DNA of 64,000 bases. Source: Blasia pusilla (taxonomy: Eukaryota > Marchantiophyta > Marchantiopsida > Blasiales). Each line of letters starts with the position of its first letter. Positions within the stretch are counted from its first letter, which is position 1. This document shows, one piece after another, positions 15,251 to 27,600 of the stretch. The position numbers were made by a program, and so were the translations under genes. Under the pieces are notes generated by a model. It was not told the origin of the DNA. It was given only the letters and a program-made list of their open reading frames with translations, and did no database searches. The DNA is taken from positions 53,072,001 through 53,136,000 of the forward strand of contig CM114271.1 in NCBI GenBank assembly GCA_050084515.1, read 5' to 3'.

Positions 15251-15984
15251 TGGGAGTCGTGAATACGATCAATGCAGCTTGAGGGGTCTACACTGCTACA
15301 ATCCAATTGGAGAAGAATGGAACTCTGGCATATTCCACGAAACTCCATCTCTTCAAAGCTCGTGATCCCAACCACACTCTATGCATCTGAAGTGTGGGGC
15401 CCCGCCTCCAAGGCTTGGCCCAGGCCTTGAGGCCCCCTAAACTCTTCATGCGTCGAGTCTGGGCATTAGGAAAACCACTCCCCACGACATTCTATTGGCT
15501 GAGTTTGGGAGGTACCAATGGAGATCCATGTTGTTAAGAATCTGATCACATTTCTCCAACACCTTGAGGATATCTACGAGGACAATCCCAATCGTCTATC
15601 CGCCAGGGCCTACATGGTTTCAAAAGTAGTGCCACCCTTGGGGCTAAAAATTGGCACTATGATCGCACGGAGTGGCTCAGAAATGGGGAATATCCATCGG
15701 TGACCGCCACGGCCACCCACCAGACCTTGCTGAACAATTACACAACAATTACATTGCCATCAATCGGGCCGACACAGCGCTCTGGGAAAGCAGGGGAATT
15801 CCTCTCACAAAAATGGTGAAAGAATAAGGAGCTATCACACCCTCATGAACAATCAGAGATCCATGCAAAGAAGCCTCCTACATCTCTCGCCCCATTACCA
15901 CTAAGTTACGTCATACATTAGCGAGATTCAGATGTGGCTCTCACCGACTGGAGATTGAGAAAGGAAAATTCTCACAGAAGAAAA

Positions 15985-16130
15985 GAGAGGACAGATTATG
16001 TAGATTTTGCAACTCGGGGCTTGTTGATGATGAACATCACTACCTCTTCGACTGCACCTTTCACGATCACATTAGGCTTGACTTCCCGGATCTCTTTGTT
16101 CATCGAGCTCCCAAGGTCCTCCCGTTCATG
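15985..16130 (+). pseudogene. LINE C-terminal CCHC-type motif
   Basis: One frame reads RFCNSGLVDDEHHYLFDC followed by TFHDHIRLDFPDLF, the CxxC...DEHHYLxxC motif found after the reverse transcriptase of many LINEs. It places the 3' end of the element shortly downstream. Confidence 0.75.
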
Positions 16131-16315
16131 ACTAGGCAGAATCAGACTCAGATTGCTTAATTCTTGCATAGTTGTGTGAAGACCAGGGACACTCACCTGG
16201 CTCTGAGGACCCCTTAGGCCCTCGCTGGTGCTTGCTCTCTCTCCAAATTTGTTGTTAAGTGTCAAAACTAAGTCCCATGGCCCTGTGGGGTCCCCGTGGA
16301 CAATAAATCTATTCA

Positions 16316-16320
<5 letters not shown>

Positions 16321-16352
<32 letters not shown>
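16321..16352. repeat. (CT)n microsatellite at the LINE 3' end
   Basis: 32 bases of CT after ATTCATTCATT; it marks the 3' tail of the LINE. Confidence 0.95.
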
Positions 16353-16355
<3 letters not shown>

Positions 16356-18352
16356 TTGACAAAAAATCCACCTCCTCTTCGTTTGGTAGCAAAATCATAT
16401 GAATTTGTCCGAACTCTTCCTAGCTCCGTAGGCACAACTTTGGTAACTCAATAAGAATTTGGTCCGGGCTCGTCCGATGCTCCACCACATGCAGCGTCCC
16501 TAAATATGGCTCCTCTTTCCCCATTTTATCAAAGACTACCCGATTACCATTTTCCAAAGTTTGAAAATTTTGTGTGGATGGCAAGAGCAATGTTGCTTTT
16601 ACAAATTTCCCAACATTTTAAAAATCCATCGTCGAAACAGGTGTTCCTACTATTTTAGAAGGAACCTTCCCTTTAAAAGAGATGTCACTTCTTCATAAGG
16701 GGAGCTACTAAACAAAGTAACACCCCCTCCTGGCATAATAGCGTATAGATAACAAAACGCCCGACATCTAATAACTACTTAAAAAATTCAGAACAATAAA
16801 AAAACCTCAAAACAATCATTCAAAAATTGACTAAACGAAAAACTGGCGACGCCTCTCTGGTCGCCAGTTGGTGCGAAGTCCTGTCTTCCATCCGTCCCTG
16901 CCCACCGGATGGAGACTCGAATGATCTTTCTTGGGCCGTCTCCATCACCGGCAACGCGATCGGGCCTCCCCCTCGGCCACCGGACTGCCGTGATCTTTGC
17001 TTGTCGTATAGTGGGGGAGCAGTCACACGGACCCACGGTCATTAGAGGCCGTCGCTTTTTCTATTGACCCTTGACTTCGTAAGAAGACACCACGTGGCTT
17101 TTGCAATGCCGGAATCCCGCTTCCGAAATGATGGGGCCCCAGTTCGCCTACGGCCGTCCGGGGAATGTCTGTCAGTCAGAGGGCCCCACTGCCAACAGTC
17201 AGCCCCCTTGAAACTCCACGGTGAGTTCGTACCCTAGAACCAAGAGCAAACAGGAAATGAGACGCCAGGGGTTTCAACCCAGGTTACTTTGACCCCGCTG
17301 TCCGGACTCCGCTTAGAGTTAGAGCCCAGGCTTGCATTTGCATGACTTCAGCGTAGCCCGCGGACGGACACAAGTTGACGGAGGACTTGTGAGCGTGAAA
17401 TAGCGTGAGTTTGCGCTGCAGTTGAATTCAATCAGCGGAGCAAGTAAAATTGGTAAGCTCCGAGTTTTCATCGCCTCATGCCCCGACAGGTTGCCCGCGG
17501 ATTCGCTTTCGGGGTTAGTGTATCGGAGTTTCCTCTGGGTTCGATAGTCTAATTTCGTCTTGTAAGACTTCTCCTGTTTTAGGAAAGACGCTTTCCAATT
17601 CCAGTGTGACGCGTGTTTTGGGAAAGGGTCTGTGTATTTTTAAGGCGATAGCTTTTCCGTTGTGATTTCGCTATCGTGACAGTGTTGTATTTTGTTCCTG
17701 CTGTGCTGATTTCACTCGGGGTGCGGCTGCCGTTCTGATTTCTGATGCTGTCTCTCTGGTGGCTATTTATTAACATTTAACTTGTGATTGTACTCGAAGA
17801 ACTGCAGATAGTCTAGTGAAATGTATTCTCATTGTGAAAATAATGATGTTTTTTTGTCCTCGGATCATGAATCTGCAGCGGCTTGTTCCGTGGAGTCTCT
17901 CCGATTTTGTCCTGCGTCTTTTTCCAATCGCAGCTACGTTTCGTCGTAAATGTTATGTGACCTGAGCTGCAGTCATGCGAGCATTAGTTTCTACCGATTG
18001 AATTTACTAGATCTTGCGCTCCCCGTTTCCTGAAGAATAGCGCTGTCGGCTTTGTCGGAGACGGTAGACTTATCCCCTGGTGTTGCTCTAATATTCTAAT
18101 TCTCTCGGAGTGATCTCCCTCCGTTCGCTCTCGGTCATTCTAACTTATTGTTCCTGGTTAATTTTTTGAATACCCAGTCTAACTCTGGACATTGCAAACG
18201 GCGAAGATGAAAGCTCTGTTCAAACCGATTTCACTCCCTCGATCCTAGTTCACCAGGACCGAAGTGCTTATTTGCTGTCTGCCACAAATTCTGCTTTCGA
18301 CTTACCTCTCACTGGTGATGTATGGTAACTCTGGTTTTTTACAGAGAAAACC
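16353..18352. other. 5' flank of the PMP22 gene
   Basis: No protein domain is seen in the open frames. The stretch from about 16840 to 18340 is less AT-rich than its surroundings, as expected for a promoter and untranslated leader. A TTTTTTACAG at 18335-18344 just before the start codon could be the acceptor of a 5' UTR intron. Confidence 0.4.
17090..17097. promoter_or_regulatory. G-box-like palindrome CCACGTGG
   Basis: A perfect G-box core (CACGTG) with extended symmetry, about 1.26 kb before the PMP22 start codon. bZIP and bHLH factors bind such sites in plants. A single occurrence is weak evidence. Confidence 0.3.
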
Positions 18353-21300
18353 ATGGCAGATATAGTCCAGCTTGCTTGGAAGAGGTACCTGGACGCGCTC
18401 CAGCATCACCCGCTGCGCACTAAGGTAATGCTTCGCTCTCCCTAATTTGGATTGCTGTCGATATTCCCTGTTCAATATTGATCCAGCTGGTTGTCTCATC
18501 TTTATCTTTTTTGAGCCTACAGTTGCCGCGTCGCAACTTGAAATGACACGAGATGAAAGGTAGTTCGTGTGGCATAAGGAGGACTTATGTTAAGCTGTGT
18601 ATCCTAAAATTTATAATATGGAGGCTATGATCTCATGCTGCATTCACAATGTCAACTCAAGAGAGATGGCATTCATACAAAGGCCTGTGTAATCAATCGC
18701 TTTACTTTTCTGAGTAACGGACCTCTGCGCCGGTGTAACATGTCAACTGTAAGTACAAACTGTGATTCGTTTCTGTCCAGGCGGACGCAACGTATCATGG
18801 ATACTGTTGATCATGAGTTTCGCACAACCTTGAGCATGGAATTCACAAGATATACTTCTCCAAGATCGGTGTTGAAATCTGGATGACTCGTTAACGTTCG
18901 GTGATCTGAGAGTGGTGTTGTTTACGTACTTCCACATCTTTTAGTGGATGTTTATCCATACTATTAAAGAGGATGTTTATCTGACACATGCCATTTGGAT
19001 CATTTGAAAAGCACTCGTTTTTCACAATCAGAAATTTGTTTTCAAGGGAAATTAATAGGAGAGTGTTGCATTTATATTACACTAGTTTACAGCCCTTGCC
19101 ATGCACGGGATTAATCATGTATCACACAAATTCAGAAAACATTTTCTGGTTGTCCATGAAGATTTTCTTGCTGCCCACAGCATGAAAAACATTTTCTTGC
19201 TGCCCAGAGTGCCATATGTCAATCAAACAAGTGTTTGAAAATCAAGAAGGGGTTCTCCCACAATAATATAGATGAAATTGAGTTTTCACCTGTGAGGTTG
19301 TCACAGTGAGGGCAGAGGAGGGTTGGAGTTGTTAGTAAGTCTTCTGAATTGCTGACATTATTTTGCGGGTACAAAAGGGGTTGATCCGTTCATGCTTTGT
19401 GTCTACAGTCAATTACTGCAGGAGTGCTAGCAGGTAGCAGTGACATGTTGGCCCAGAAGTTGCAAGGAGCGAAGTCCTTGCAGTTCAGACGATCCTTCTT
19501 CATGGCAGTAAGTTTTTACAGCCTGCCACCTGCCAATTGCCAAGCAGAGTGACAAATTACTAAGGCTGATGGATGGTTCTAAGATCTTTATTGAGTCGGT
19601 TGAGATTTCACAAAGTGCATGGCACACTCTACATCCTTTGTATGATTCATCCCGTGTGTGAGGACACGGAGCTTTCAGTGCCTTTGATGTTAACAGCCTG
19701 ATATCTAAGATTCAACTGCGCTTGTCTTAATATGGTGATGGTATATGGGGAATTCTCAGCTATACGGGCTTCTTTATGGTGGACCTTGGGGCCATTACTT
19801 TCACAAAATGATGGACCGCATTTTTGCCGGAAGAAAAGATGGCAAGACACTGGTTAGAAAGGTAATTTCAGACTCAAATCTATTCATACTCTACTGCCTT
19901 AAGGTCATGGTACATTATGAATCAGAGAAGTAGACTGGTGGATTTCTAGCCGTCATTGATGCATGACATGCCTGACCAGGATTACGTTGATGCATTATGT
20001 TGAATGTTGTTGTCGTCTCATCTTTCACTGGCTGAGGGAGTCGTTTGATAATCATAATTTAGAGCTTCAGTCATGAGCTTGTTTGACTGTCATTAGAGCT
20101 GGTATACACCCTGCATGGATAGGACTTAAGATGATTCCAAAACCCCTATCAGTTTCAGATTTTCTCGTGTTTGCCAATATGTGGTATATCTTTTGTATTG
20201 CGGCACACCGTGCTGGGAAAGTATCAGCTTGAAACGTCTTGATCATGGTAGCTTCTCTCTTCAGATCCATGGGAGGAGACAAGTAATGGGGAAAACTCTT
20301 TTTGAACTGAAGCTGTGCATTCTGTTCAGGTATTGACCGAGCAGCTAACGTCAGGGCCTTGGAATAACTTTCTATTCATGTGCTATATTGGTCTGGTACT
20401 TGAAGGTAAGGGATGGAGTATATGATTCCACTATAAGTTCTCTCTCATTTCTATCCACGATTTGCCCAGTTATCCACCATACATCCAATTATTGGGTGGT
20501 CTCAATGATATACAATGTCGGTTATAATACTCACGGTCTTTGGCTTCACAGGAAAAACGTGGAGTTCGATGAAAAATAAGCTGCGGTCAGACTACATCAA
20601 TGTCCAACTTAATAGTTGGAAGGTATTTTTGTCCTTTTTATGCCATCTCTTAGTCTTCGTCAGAGGACTCTTATAGAGGACGGATGGATTTGTTCGCAAA
20701 CCTTCAGAATTGCATTCTAATACACTTTGCTGACTTTAATTGATGGATACCAGGAGGAGGACCCATTCATGCTTTGTCTGGTTGTCTTCGAAATGAAAAG
20801 CCCCTTGGTTTCTAGATCTAAAAACAGTCGTGCTAGCTATCACCCATGAGCAAGTCCCCTGAATTTGAAGATACGATTGTGAATCATCATCTTTTAGGAG
20901 GGTATTTCGGAGGTATGTCTATAGAAAAACAAAAGTTGAGAAAGGATTATGACTTAAACTTTTCACAGCTTACTAAAGGCATCCCTTATCACCTGTTTGG
21001 ATGTTGCAGTTTTGGCCAATAGTGGGCTTGGTGAATTATCGCTACATGCCTCCACAATTGCGGGTGCTTTTTGCCAACTTGGCCGCTGTCTGCTGGTAAG
21101 TTAGGAGCCAAACATGTACGAAGGTATTAAGGTTAATCGTTGTTTACTTCCACTGCTTTCTTGTGTCCGGTAATCGCTTTTATCTACTTCTAGACACACT
21201 TTACCAATCTGTCCACTCATTTGAGGGAGCAGTGTTTCCTTGTTCTGGTTCTCAGTTACTCTAGACCTGAAGTGCAAAATCCACAATTTATGGAGTGATT

Positions 21301-21528
21301 GAAACCATTTTTCCTGGATATTATTTTCCTTGGCATGGATTTTGAGATATGATAAATTTGTCATCACCTTTTGATCTAAGGAGGCATCAAATGGTTGTAT
21401 CAGTCTTTCGGACGCTAACTTGTACAAGGGTAGTTTGTCTAACGTGGAAAGTCCGGTCTCATGGTGGCAGGGGAACGTTCCTCATTCTGAAGTCCAAGCC
21501 TACACCAGTGTTGAAGAAAGCTACTTGA
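18353..21528 (+). CDS. PMP22: PMP22-like peroxisomal membrane protein (Mpv17/PMP22 family)
   Basis: Seven exons join in phase with GT-AG borders: 18353-18424, 19409-19507, 19760-19861, 20330-20405, 20552-20622, 21010-21095 and 21471-21528. The product is 187 aa, close to the 190 aa of the Arabidopsis protein. Family landmarks in order: YLDALQHHPLRTK at the N-terminus, SITAGVLAGSSDMLAQKL, GGPWGHYFHKMMDRIF, TSGPWNNFLFMCYIG, NVQLNSWKFWPIVGLVNYRY, and a short basic tail after WGTFLI. Four hydrophobic segments fit the known four-helix topology. The protein sits in the peroxisomal membrane and may act as a channel-like protein for small molecules. All frames are open and all borders canonical, so the gene looks intact. 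Confidence 0.95.
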
Positions 21529-21904
21529 TACAAGACATTTCAGAACTGAAGAGCTCAACTGGGCACCTCTAACCTTGATCAGTTTTGAATCATGAACACA
21601 AAGCAAGGGTTAGCACACCAACCCCATGTATCATATGTGTACTTCATTCCCTGCTGTAAAGTCATCTTAGGAAGATAAGTTTTATCGGGTAATAATCAAC
21701 AGGAGAGGAATGTTTCAGTGATCTCGGACTGGTCTCCACTTCCCATGGGGAAAATTGTCCAGATCATCCAGTTTCCTTGAATAGGAAGGGGCAGCTGTTC
21801 TGAAACTTGTGCGGCAGGTCTTTTAAGTGGAGATAATGTGCTTCTGCTTCCTACATGAACAATTTGTAGGACAATACTCGACACAATTTCCACAAAAAAT
21901 ACAA

Positions 21905-21949
21905 ATCTATCTCTTGGGATAGAATCGTCTTCCATCCCAAGAGATAGAT
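21905..21949. repeat. hairpin, 16-bp perfect stem and 13-base loop
   Basis: Left arm 21905-21920 (ATCTATCTCTTGGGAT) is the exact reverse complement of 21934-21949. It lies about 380 bases after the PMP22 stop codon. It may be a relic of a foldback element or a structured 3' sequence; no longer flanking pairing was seen. Confidence 0.8.
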
Positions 21950-22131
21950 AACTTATGTTTATTTTCTACTCACTTCATATTAGCTTGAAACTTACTTCTA
22001 GTATAACCACAGCTTAGCTGGTTCTTCCCGGAATGCATTGAGGCGCAGCAGTTGACTGGACTATCTAGGGGTGAAGCACTGTTTCGGCGCGGGCAGGATT
22101 GTAAGTTTCCCAATGGTCTGCTAGGTAGTGA

Positions 22132-22190
22132 TATCGGTGCACTATGCCACATGAAGGTAGTTTTATCGGTGCACTATGCCACCGATAAAA
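22132..22190. repeat. 19-base direct repeat plus 11-bp hairpin
   Basis: TATCGGTGCACTATGCCAC occurs at 22132-22150 and again at 22164-22182. The second copy is part of a hairpin whose arms 22161-22171 and 22180-22190 pair perfectly around an 8-base loop. Probably debris of an insertion. Confidence 0.75.
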
Positions 22191-22945
22191 AGAAAAAAGT
22201 TTTCTAAGTCATGTAAATTATGTTTATGAGATCATTTGTCAGCTTTGAACCCTCCTATGTGCAATTCGTGACCATCTGACATTCTCGATGATCCGGCTGG
22301 GTAGGGAGGCTCAGCACTGGACTCCTAAATGGGATTTTTACATGAGGATCCAATTATTAGGGTGTCCTCATGACCACCCAAGGGGTAACTCAAGAAACCA
22401 ACTTTTATAGTCATCTGGGTCATAATGAAGGTGGACGCCCCTGCAGTTATGCTTTGCATGATTCATTTTTTATTTATAGAATAAAAAAATTTCATAGATC
22501 CAAGGAATCCAGGTTCCACATGAAGAAGCAGTACCTGCCTAGTAGTAGTCGTTATGATGCACATCAACATCATTGTGGAGATGTCTCACAGCACAACACT
22601 GCACTTCTTTTCCTTCCTTTTCCGTCTGCCCGAGTGTTCGAACGTTTGGAGGAGCATAGGCTCCCAGTCGTCAGTGGTACTCCATAGAATTCTCGCACTG
22701 AATATCAAAACATGACCCATCGGGTTCATCGATAACTTTAAGGTACGGAAATAGTTGATGAACCTAAGTATGATCCATATCTTTTTCAAGCACACAAAGA
22801 TGAAAAGGACCCCAAAAAAATCAAAGGGAATAGTAAACCTAAGTAGGAATGAACCAGATCCATGTGTTTTTCAAGCTCTCTCTAAGATTACATGAAAATA
22901 TTAAGAATGACATGAACCAGGAATGAGGCGACAAGTATAAGGGAA
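22191..22945. other. no gene recognised
   Basis: An open frame at 22370-22687 (+) has no recognisable motif. The stretch lies between the PMP22 3' flank and the Helitron end. Confidence 0.35.
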
Positions 22946-25900
22946 CTAGTAAGGTGCACGGGTGCAAAAAGGAATATTTTATTAAGATGAGAATTGAATG
23001 TTTTCTTTCAATGAAGGACTTCTTTATACACTATATTTCATGAGTAACGATCATCTTTACTTGAATGTTCCATCATCCCCAATTGTAACGTGGATGGAAC
23101 TTCTCTTCCCAACTTTAGATAATGGTACGTATAGTTGACCATGAGAAAATACATGAGTAGGCAAGTACATCCATACCTCCTACAAAGTTTTACCTTGAGA
23201 CTTATTAATAATCATGACGAAATTGAAACCTACGTAAATCAAATGGCAATCTAGTGTTAGATGCAATCAATGGGATATGCGGAATAAAAACTTGATTTCC
23301 AATATTCTTCCATGTGATGATTTCCACATCTATGAAATGTTCCATGAATCCAAAAATCATGGATCTACTCTCGTTTGCTTGCCCTTGTGACCCATTCATG
23401 TCTCGTAAGAGCATGATTGGTGCACCAATCTTCAAACATAAACAATGTGGAGGTAGTCTCTAAACCAAACATATATTTAAAATTTTGGTTGTATATATAT
23501 GATTCATTCCCTTATTTGGAATAGAGTCAACATTGAGGTCTATATGCTCCTGCACACCACATACTATGAATTAGGTAGAAGAAGACATGTTTTAATTTCG
23601 AAAAAATATTTTTCTGAAGAAAATATTATCTTTTCAAGAAACCGTGACATAATGTCTGCATTTACCTTATCAACATCTCTATTTCTTGGTATCAAAATAG
23701 CGGTATCTCTCAAGAAATCACTGTAATGGAATTAACAAGGAGATTTCTCCTAGATAAGATCAATAAGATCAGATATCTTATTACTTTCACATGGTATGCG
23801 TATAAATTCTTCTCCCTTTTGAGGGTGCAGAGGTACTCAACCCTCTCCTACCTCCAATAGTCAATTAGCAAAGATTTTTTGTTGAGTACGCATATGACCT
23901 TCGGACCTTTGAACTCACATGTTTGTTGTTAACTTCATCACCTTTACATAAGACCATAGAGGCGACCTCTTTATAGTGGCTTGAATAATTTTTGGTTGGT
24001 CCCCTCCCGACTATTAACGGACAACACTTGACGAAAGTCGTCACAAAATATATTGAGTTTTCCACCAAATGGTATTAGTCGTAGAGTAGTGGAGACCACT
24101 CCCATAATATCTTGTAAAGTGCAATTAAGTGCCTCAAATGCATGACAATGGATCATAGGAGCTTAGTCCCATATAATGAACATTTCAGCACGTATTAAGC
24201 ACGCTGCAGTACTATTGACTGTCAAACTACAAATAACGCGTGCTAATAAATAAGAACTTGTAGAACTTCACGGTATTAGTTGCAAAGGAAAGGTAAATTA
24301 GAACTTGTAAAACTTAGAGGTAGATATTATGCCATGAAGGTGCTTACTTGCAAGTAGAACTCACATAAAGATTGATGGGAATCTTGAAGCGTGATGTGCA
24401 ATACGTTCTCCCTCTAACAATTGAGCAGTTATAACCCACAACCAACACTATACCTCTTGCACTCCACATACTTGCTAAGAGAAGATTGTAAAAAAAGTCT
24501 TTTCAGTTTCACATGGACCATCGATGAAAAAATATTTTTGGAGATGGCGGAGCATTCAAGCATATTTGATCAAGCTCACCATGTATAGCATCCCAAATAA
24601 CACGTTGACCTTGTTTTTGTAATGGAAGAATTTCAATAAATGTAGAAATCAGGAATAGATCATGAGGGCTTAAAGGAAAAAAAAGAAATAATGCAAGAAG
24701 TGGTAGAGTAGAAGAGCTTACTTCACGTTTGTAAGAGATCTTCTATAAGTGGATCCAAAAATTGACTCCATAGTGTAGCTTGTTGAGCATGTTTGTTGTA
24801 AGCTAAGATTATCGCGAATAGACGACGAAATGAAGAACGTGTACAAATAGTAGAAGCTTCTTCAAAGCAAGAGAACACTTCCATGTCATCCTTAGGGAGT
24901 CCAAATTAGATACCGATCTCCTTTAATATTGGACATAATACTCCATGTACTATTCTCAAAAATTTGGAAGTTGTTGCTCCTTGAACATGATGGAAGAGTA
25001 ATCTCAACCAATGACGTTCTCCTTCATCTATCAAGAAGGTATATAAGTTAGCTCGTCACATTAAACTCAAGCTTACACAATTTAGTAGGAAGTATGTAAA
25101 AATTAATAACTAATAAGCAAAGAAAATTACCCAGATAACATGAGCATTATTACTTGGATGAGTAAGGGTCCAATGGAATGGCCACAATCATTTCTTCTCT
25201 GCCCCCTATGAATCTGTGTCTTATTACTCCAACAAAAATGTGAAGGAAATTCAATATATAGATATTGTCAAGCGGTGGAGTCTAATAGATTTGTTGCAAA
25301 CCATTGGGTTAGAGTCATCTCTTCTTCTTTTTTTAAGAACATCTTGAGGAGCATCAATATCATTAAAGTAAAATATTTGTTTCTTTGAAAGATGAACTCC
25401 TCAATACTTGGATGTTTTGCATTCAAACTAAACTTGAAGAGTCGCTAGTATGCCTTCGAAGAAGATATAGATTTGGAATAAGTATGAACTAAAATAAAAA
25501 TCCTAAATTGGATGCAAGAGAGAATCGGCTAGTAAGAGCATACCTTGCATCAAGATGTGATGTTGTTTCATCAATAATGTCCATTGCAATTGATGAATCC
25601 TTCTCTTTTGTCAACTTAAATGACATCGCATTAGATCCTTTATACACAAGTATTTGACTATAGAAACACTAATTGTGATCTCCAAATTAATATGACAATC
25701 AAAGAGGGTGCACAACATAGGATTGTAGGGCACCACCCAACCATTATCCCATGAATGTTCACGCTTCTTTATTGCCCTTCCATTTTCCAATCTACAAAAA
25801 CAAAATAAGGATCCATATATACTTCACATCATATGCGGCCACGGATCAAATAAAGATGTAGTATGATAGGAAAATCCGTACCTCCGATAGATTGGATAGC

Positions 25901-27600
25901 CATCTCTAATCTCTCCAAAGCTCCCTAAAGCTAGTACTAGGCGCAAAAGCTTTAGGGAAGCCGTTTGTGCATTTTTTTTCCTCATCCATATATGGTATAT
26001 TTGGATTTAGTGGTCCACATAGCCCATGAAGTATACAATTAGAAATTGTAAAATAGAGCCTTGGATGGATACTTTGATTAGGGATATCTGTAGAAATTAT
26101 GTGGTCTTAATCACAAGTAGTACATGGTTTATCCTTATGATGTAAAATAATAAAAATGTGCACATGCGATAGACCCCTTTTTTGGAATTCCACCATATTA
26201 ATGCATCCTACAACTCAACCCAATATGTTCTTGTTGATAATAAGTAGTAACAACTCCTTCTTTTTCTTTTCAAAGACTCGCACGACCAGATTTGGTCGAT
26301 CCGTAGTTGATTGACAAAATAGTAAGGCTAACATAATCTCCTCCCACTTAGGATTGCATATCATGGTCAAAAAAATCCGGCTTCCCTTAGTGCCTTACAA
26401 TTTCCATCGCGTCTTGATACAACTGATGCATATGACGTGAACCTCCAGTAAAAGAAGAGGGTAATACAATACGTCTCCCAAACCTAGTAGCGTCCACATC
26501 ATGTCGATGCATGGTATCCTTGATACCTTGATATAATTCAGCCCTTAACTCCTTCTGATTTAAGCGTATCCATAATATATATATTCTTGAGTAAGTCGCC
26601 CAAATCATGGTAGTCGATTGTCATCCTCACCTCCAATACGCGTTTGAAGTCGAAAACTTGCAAAGTGTAAGGCTGTAATATTCTTCATTCTTGTTACTTC
26701 AATAGTATCACCCTCATCTCTTTCCTTATATATGCATTTATCTGAAAATTCAACAACTCCCACCTCCCTATGATTAACATTTCTTGGATGTTGAGGTGTT
26801 GTATAGCCTTGAAGGGTGCTCCAAGATGCCATCATGATTCATCATAGACAAATAATAGAACAAATTACAATGGAATATATGCTTCATTTAGGTCACATAT
26901 GTGCCTTACTCCTTAACTTGTTCATTTCCATAAACTGGTAAAATAACAACTACTTCAAAAGCAATTGGTAAGATATAACGCTTTGCATCCAGACCTTTTT
27001 TATTTGCCTTTAAGATAATCCGCATAATAAGGTCACTTGCTTTTGATGTCATATGACAAAAAATCTTCACAGATGGATTGCATTCATGTAACATCTCTTG
27101 TAGCCCTCTCAAGATCTCTAGATTAAACATGTAGACATAACTCTTCTACGATTCTCCAATTCATTTGCAGATTCATGAATATAGAGTTGAGCAAATTGAG
27201 GATAACCCCCCTATCTCAAGATGTAAGGGTCCTCGCGATCCCCAAGATCACGAGGAGTCAAACCATTTTTGTTAACTTCATAATGAGGTACGCATAGTTC
27301 ATACAAAATGGTGGTAGTGGTAGGTAACTCAACTCTTGTTGGCATGGTCGTGGAAGCATGCTCACTGACTTCATGGAATAAATGTTGGGTAAGTGGACTC
27401 TTGGAGACATATGAATGGACACATCTACCACTTGAACTGTGGAATCATATTGAATAAATTCATTTTGTTGAGCTCCAAGACAAAATTCACCTTGTCTACC
27501 TCCAAGATGAACTCCATGATTTGGTTCTACCATAACCTCATTCTCATCGAATGGCTTGAAATAAGATCAAAATACTATAACGATTAGGCAAAAGACCACT
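22946..27600 (-). mobile_element. decayed autonomous Helitron
   Basis: A Rep/helicase reading runs leftward through this stretch, and a plausible Helitron 3' terminus lies at its left end. On the minus strand, TGCACCCGTGCA (a short self-pairing segment) is followed after a few bases by CTAG at 22946-22949 and then T, fitting the CTRR-T rule for Helitron 3' ends. The 5' end (TC after A) was not located; it lies to the right of 27533, possibly in the AT-rich stretch that follows. Stops and frameshifts are frequent, so the copy is dead. Confidence 0.75.
23060..27533 (-). pseudogene. Helitron Rep/helicase protein, multiply interrupted
   Basis: Pieces in the expected order on the minus strand: EILRGLQEMLHECNPSVK near 27090; LRAELYQGIKDTMHRHD then GRRIVLPSSFTGGSRHM near 26480, the conserved Helitron-like N-domain; EFQKRGLSHVHIFIIL near 26170, which contains the HxH metal site of the HUH replication initiator; VVPYNPMLCTLFDCHIN near 25720; a Walker A relic (DGPCETEKTFFYNLLLA) near 24520; FGGKLNIFCDDFRQVL near 24040; GAPIMLLRDMNG near 23410; and NKSQGKTL then FSHGQLYVPLSKV near 23110-23190, the last helicase motifs. 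The family nicks DNA and replicates by a rolling-circle mechanism. Numerous stops and shifts leave only short open frames. Confidence 0.88.

Larger units (their letters stand above)
11500..16352 (+). mobile_element. decayed full-length-like LINE (endonuclease, reverse transcriptase, CCHC, (CT)n tail)
   Basis: In order on the plus strand: a possible ORF1 region (about 11577-12730, with RLAILRRKRALKGYAIRIFP in one frame), an AP-like endonuclease (about 12855-13700), reverse transcriptase (about 14240-15250), a C-terminal cysteine/histidine motif (about 16000-16080), and a 3' end with ACAATAAATC, ATTC repeats and (CT)n. Many stops and frameshifts show it is inactive. No target-site duplication could be assigned. 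The upstream limit is uncertain. Confidence 0.8.
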
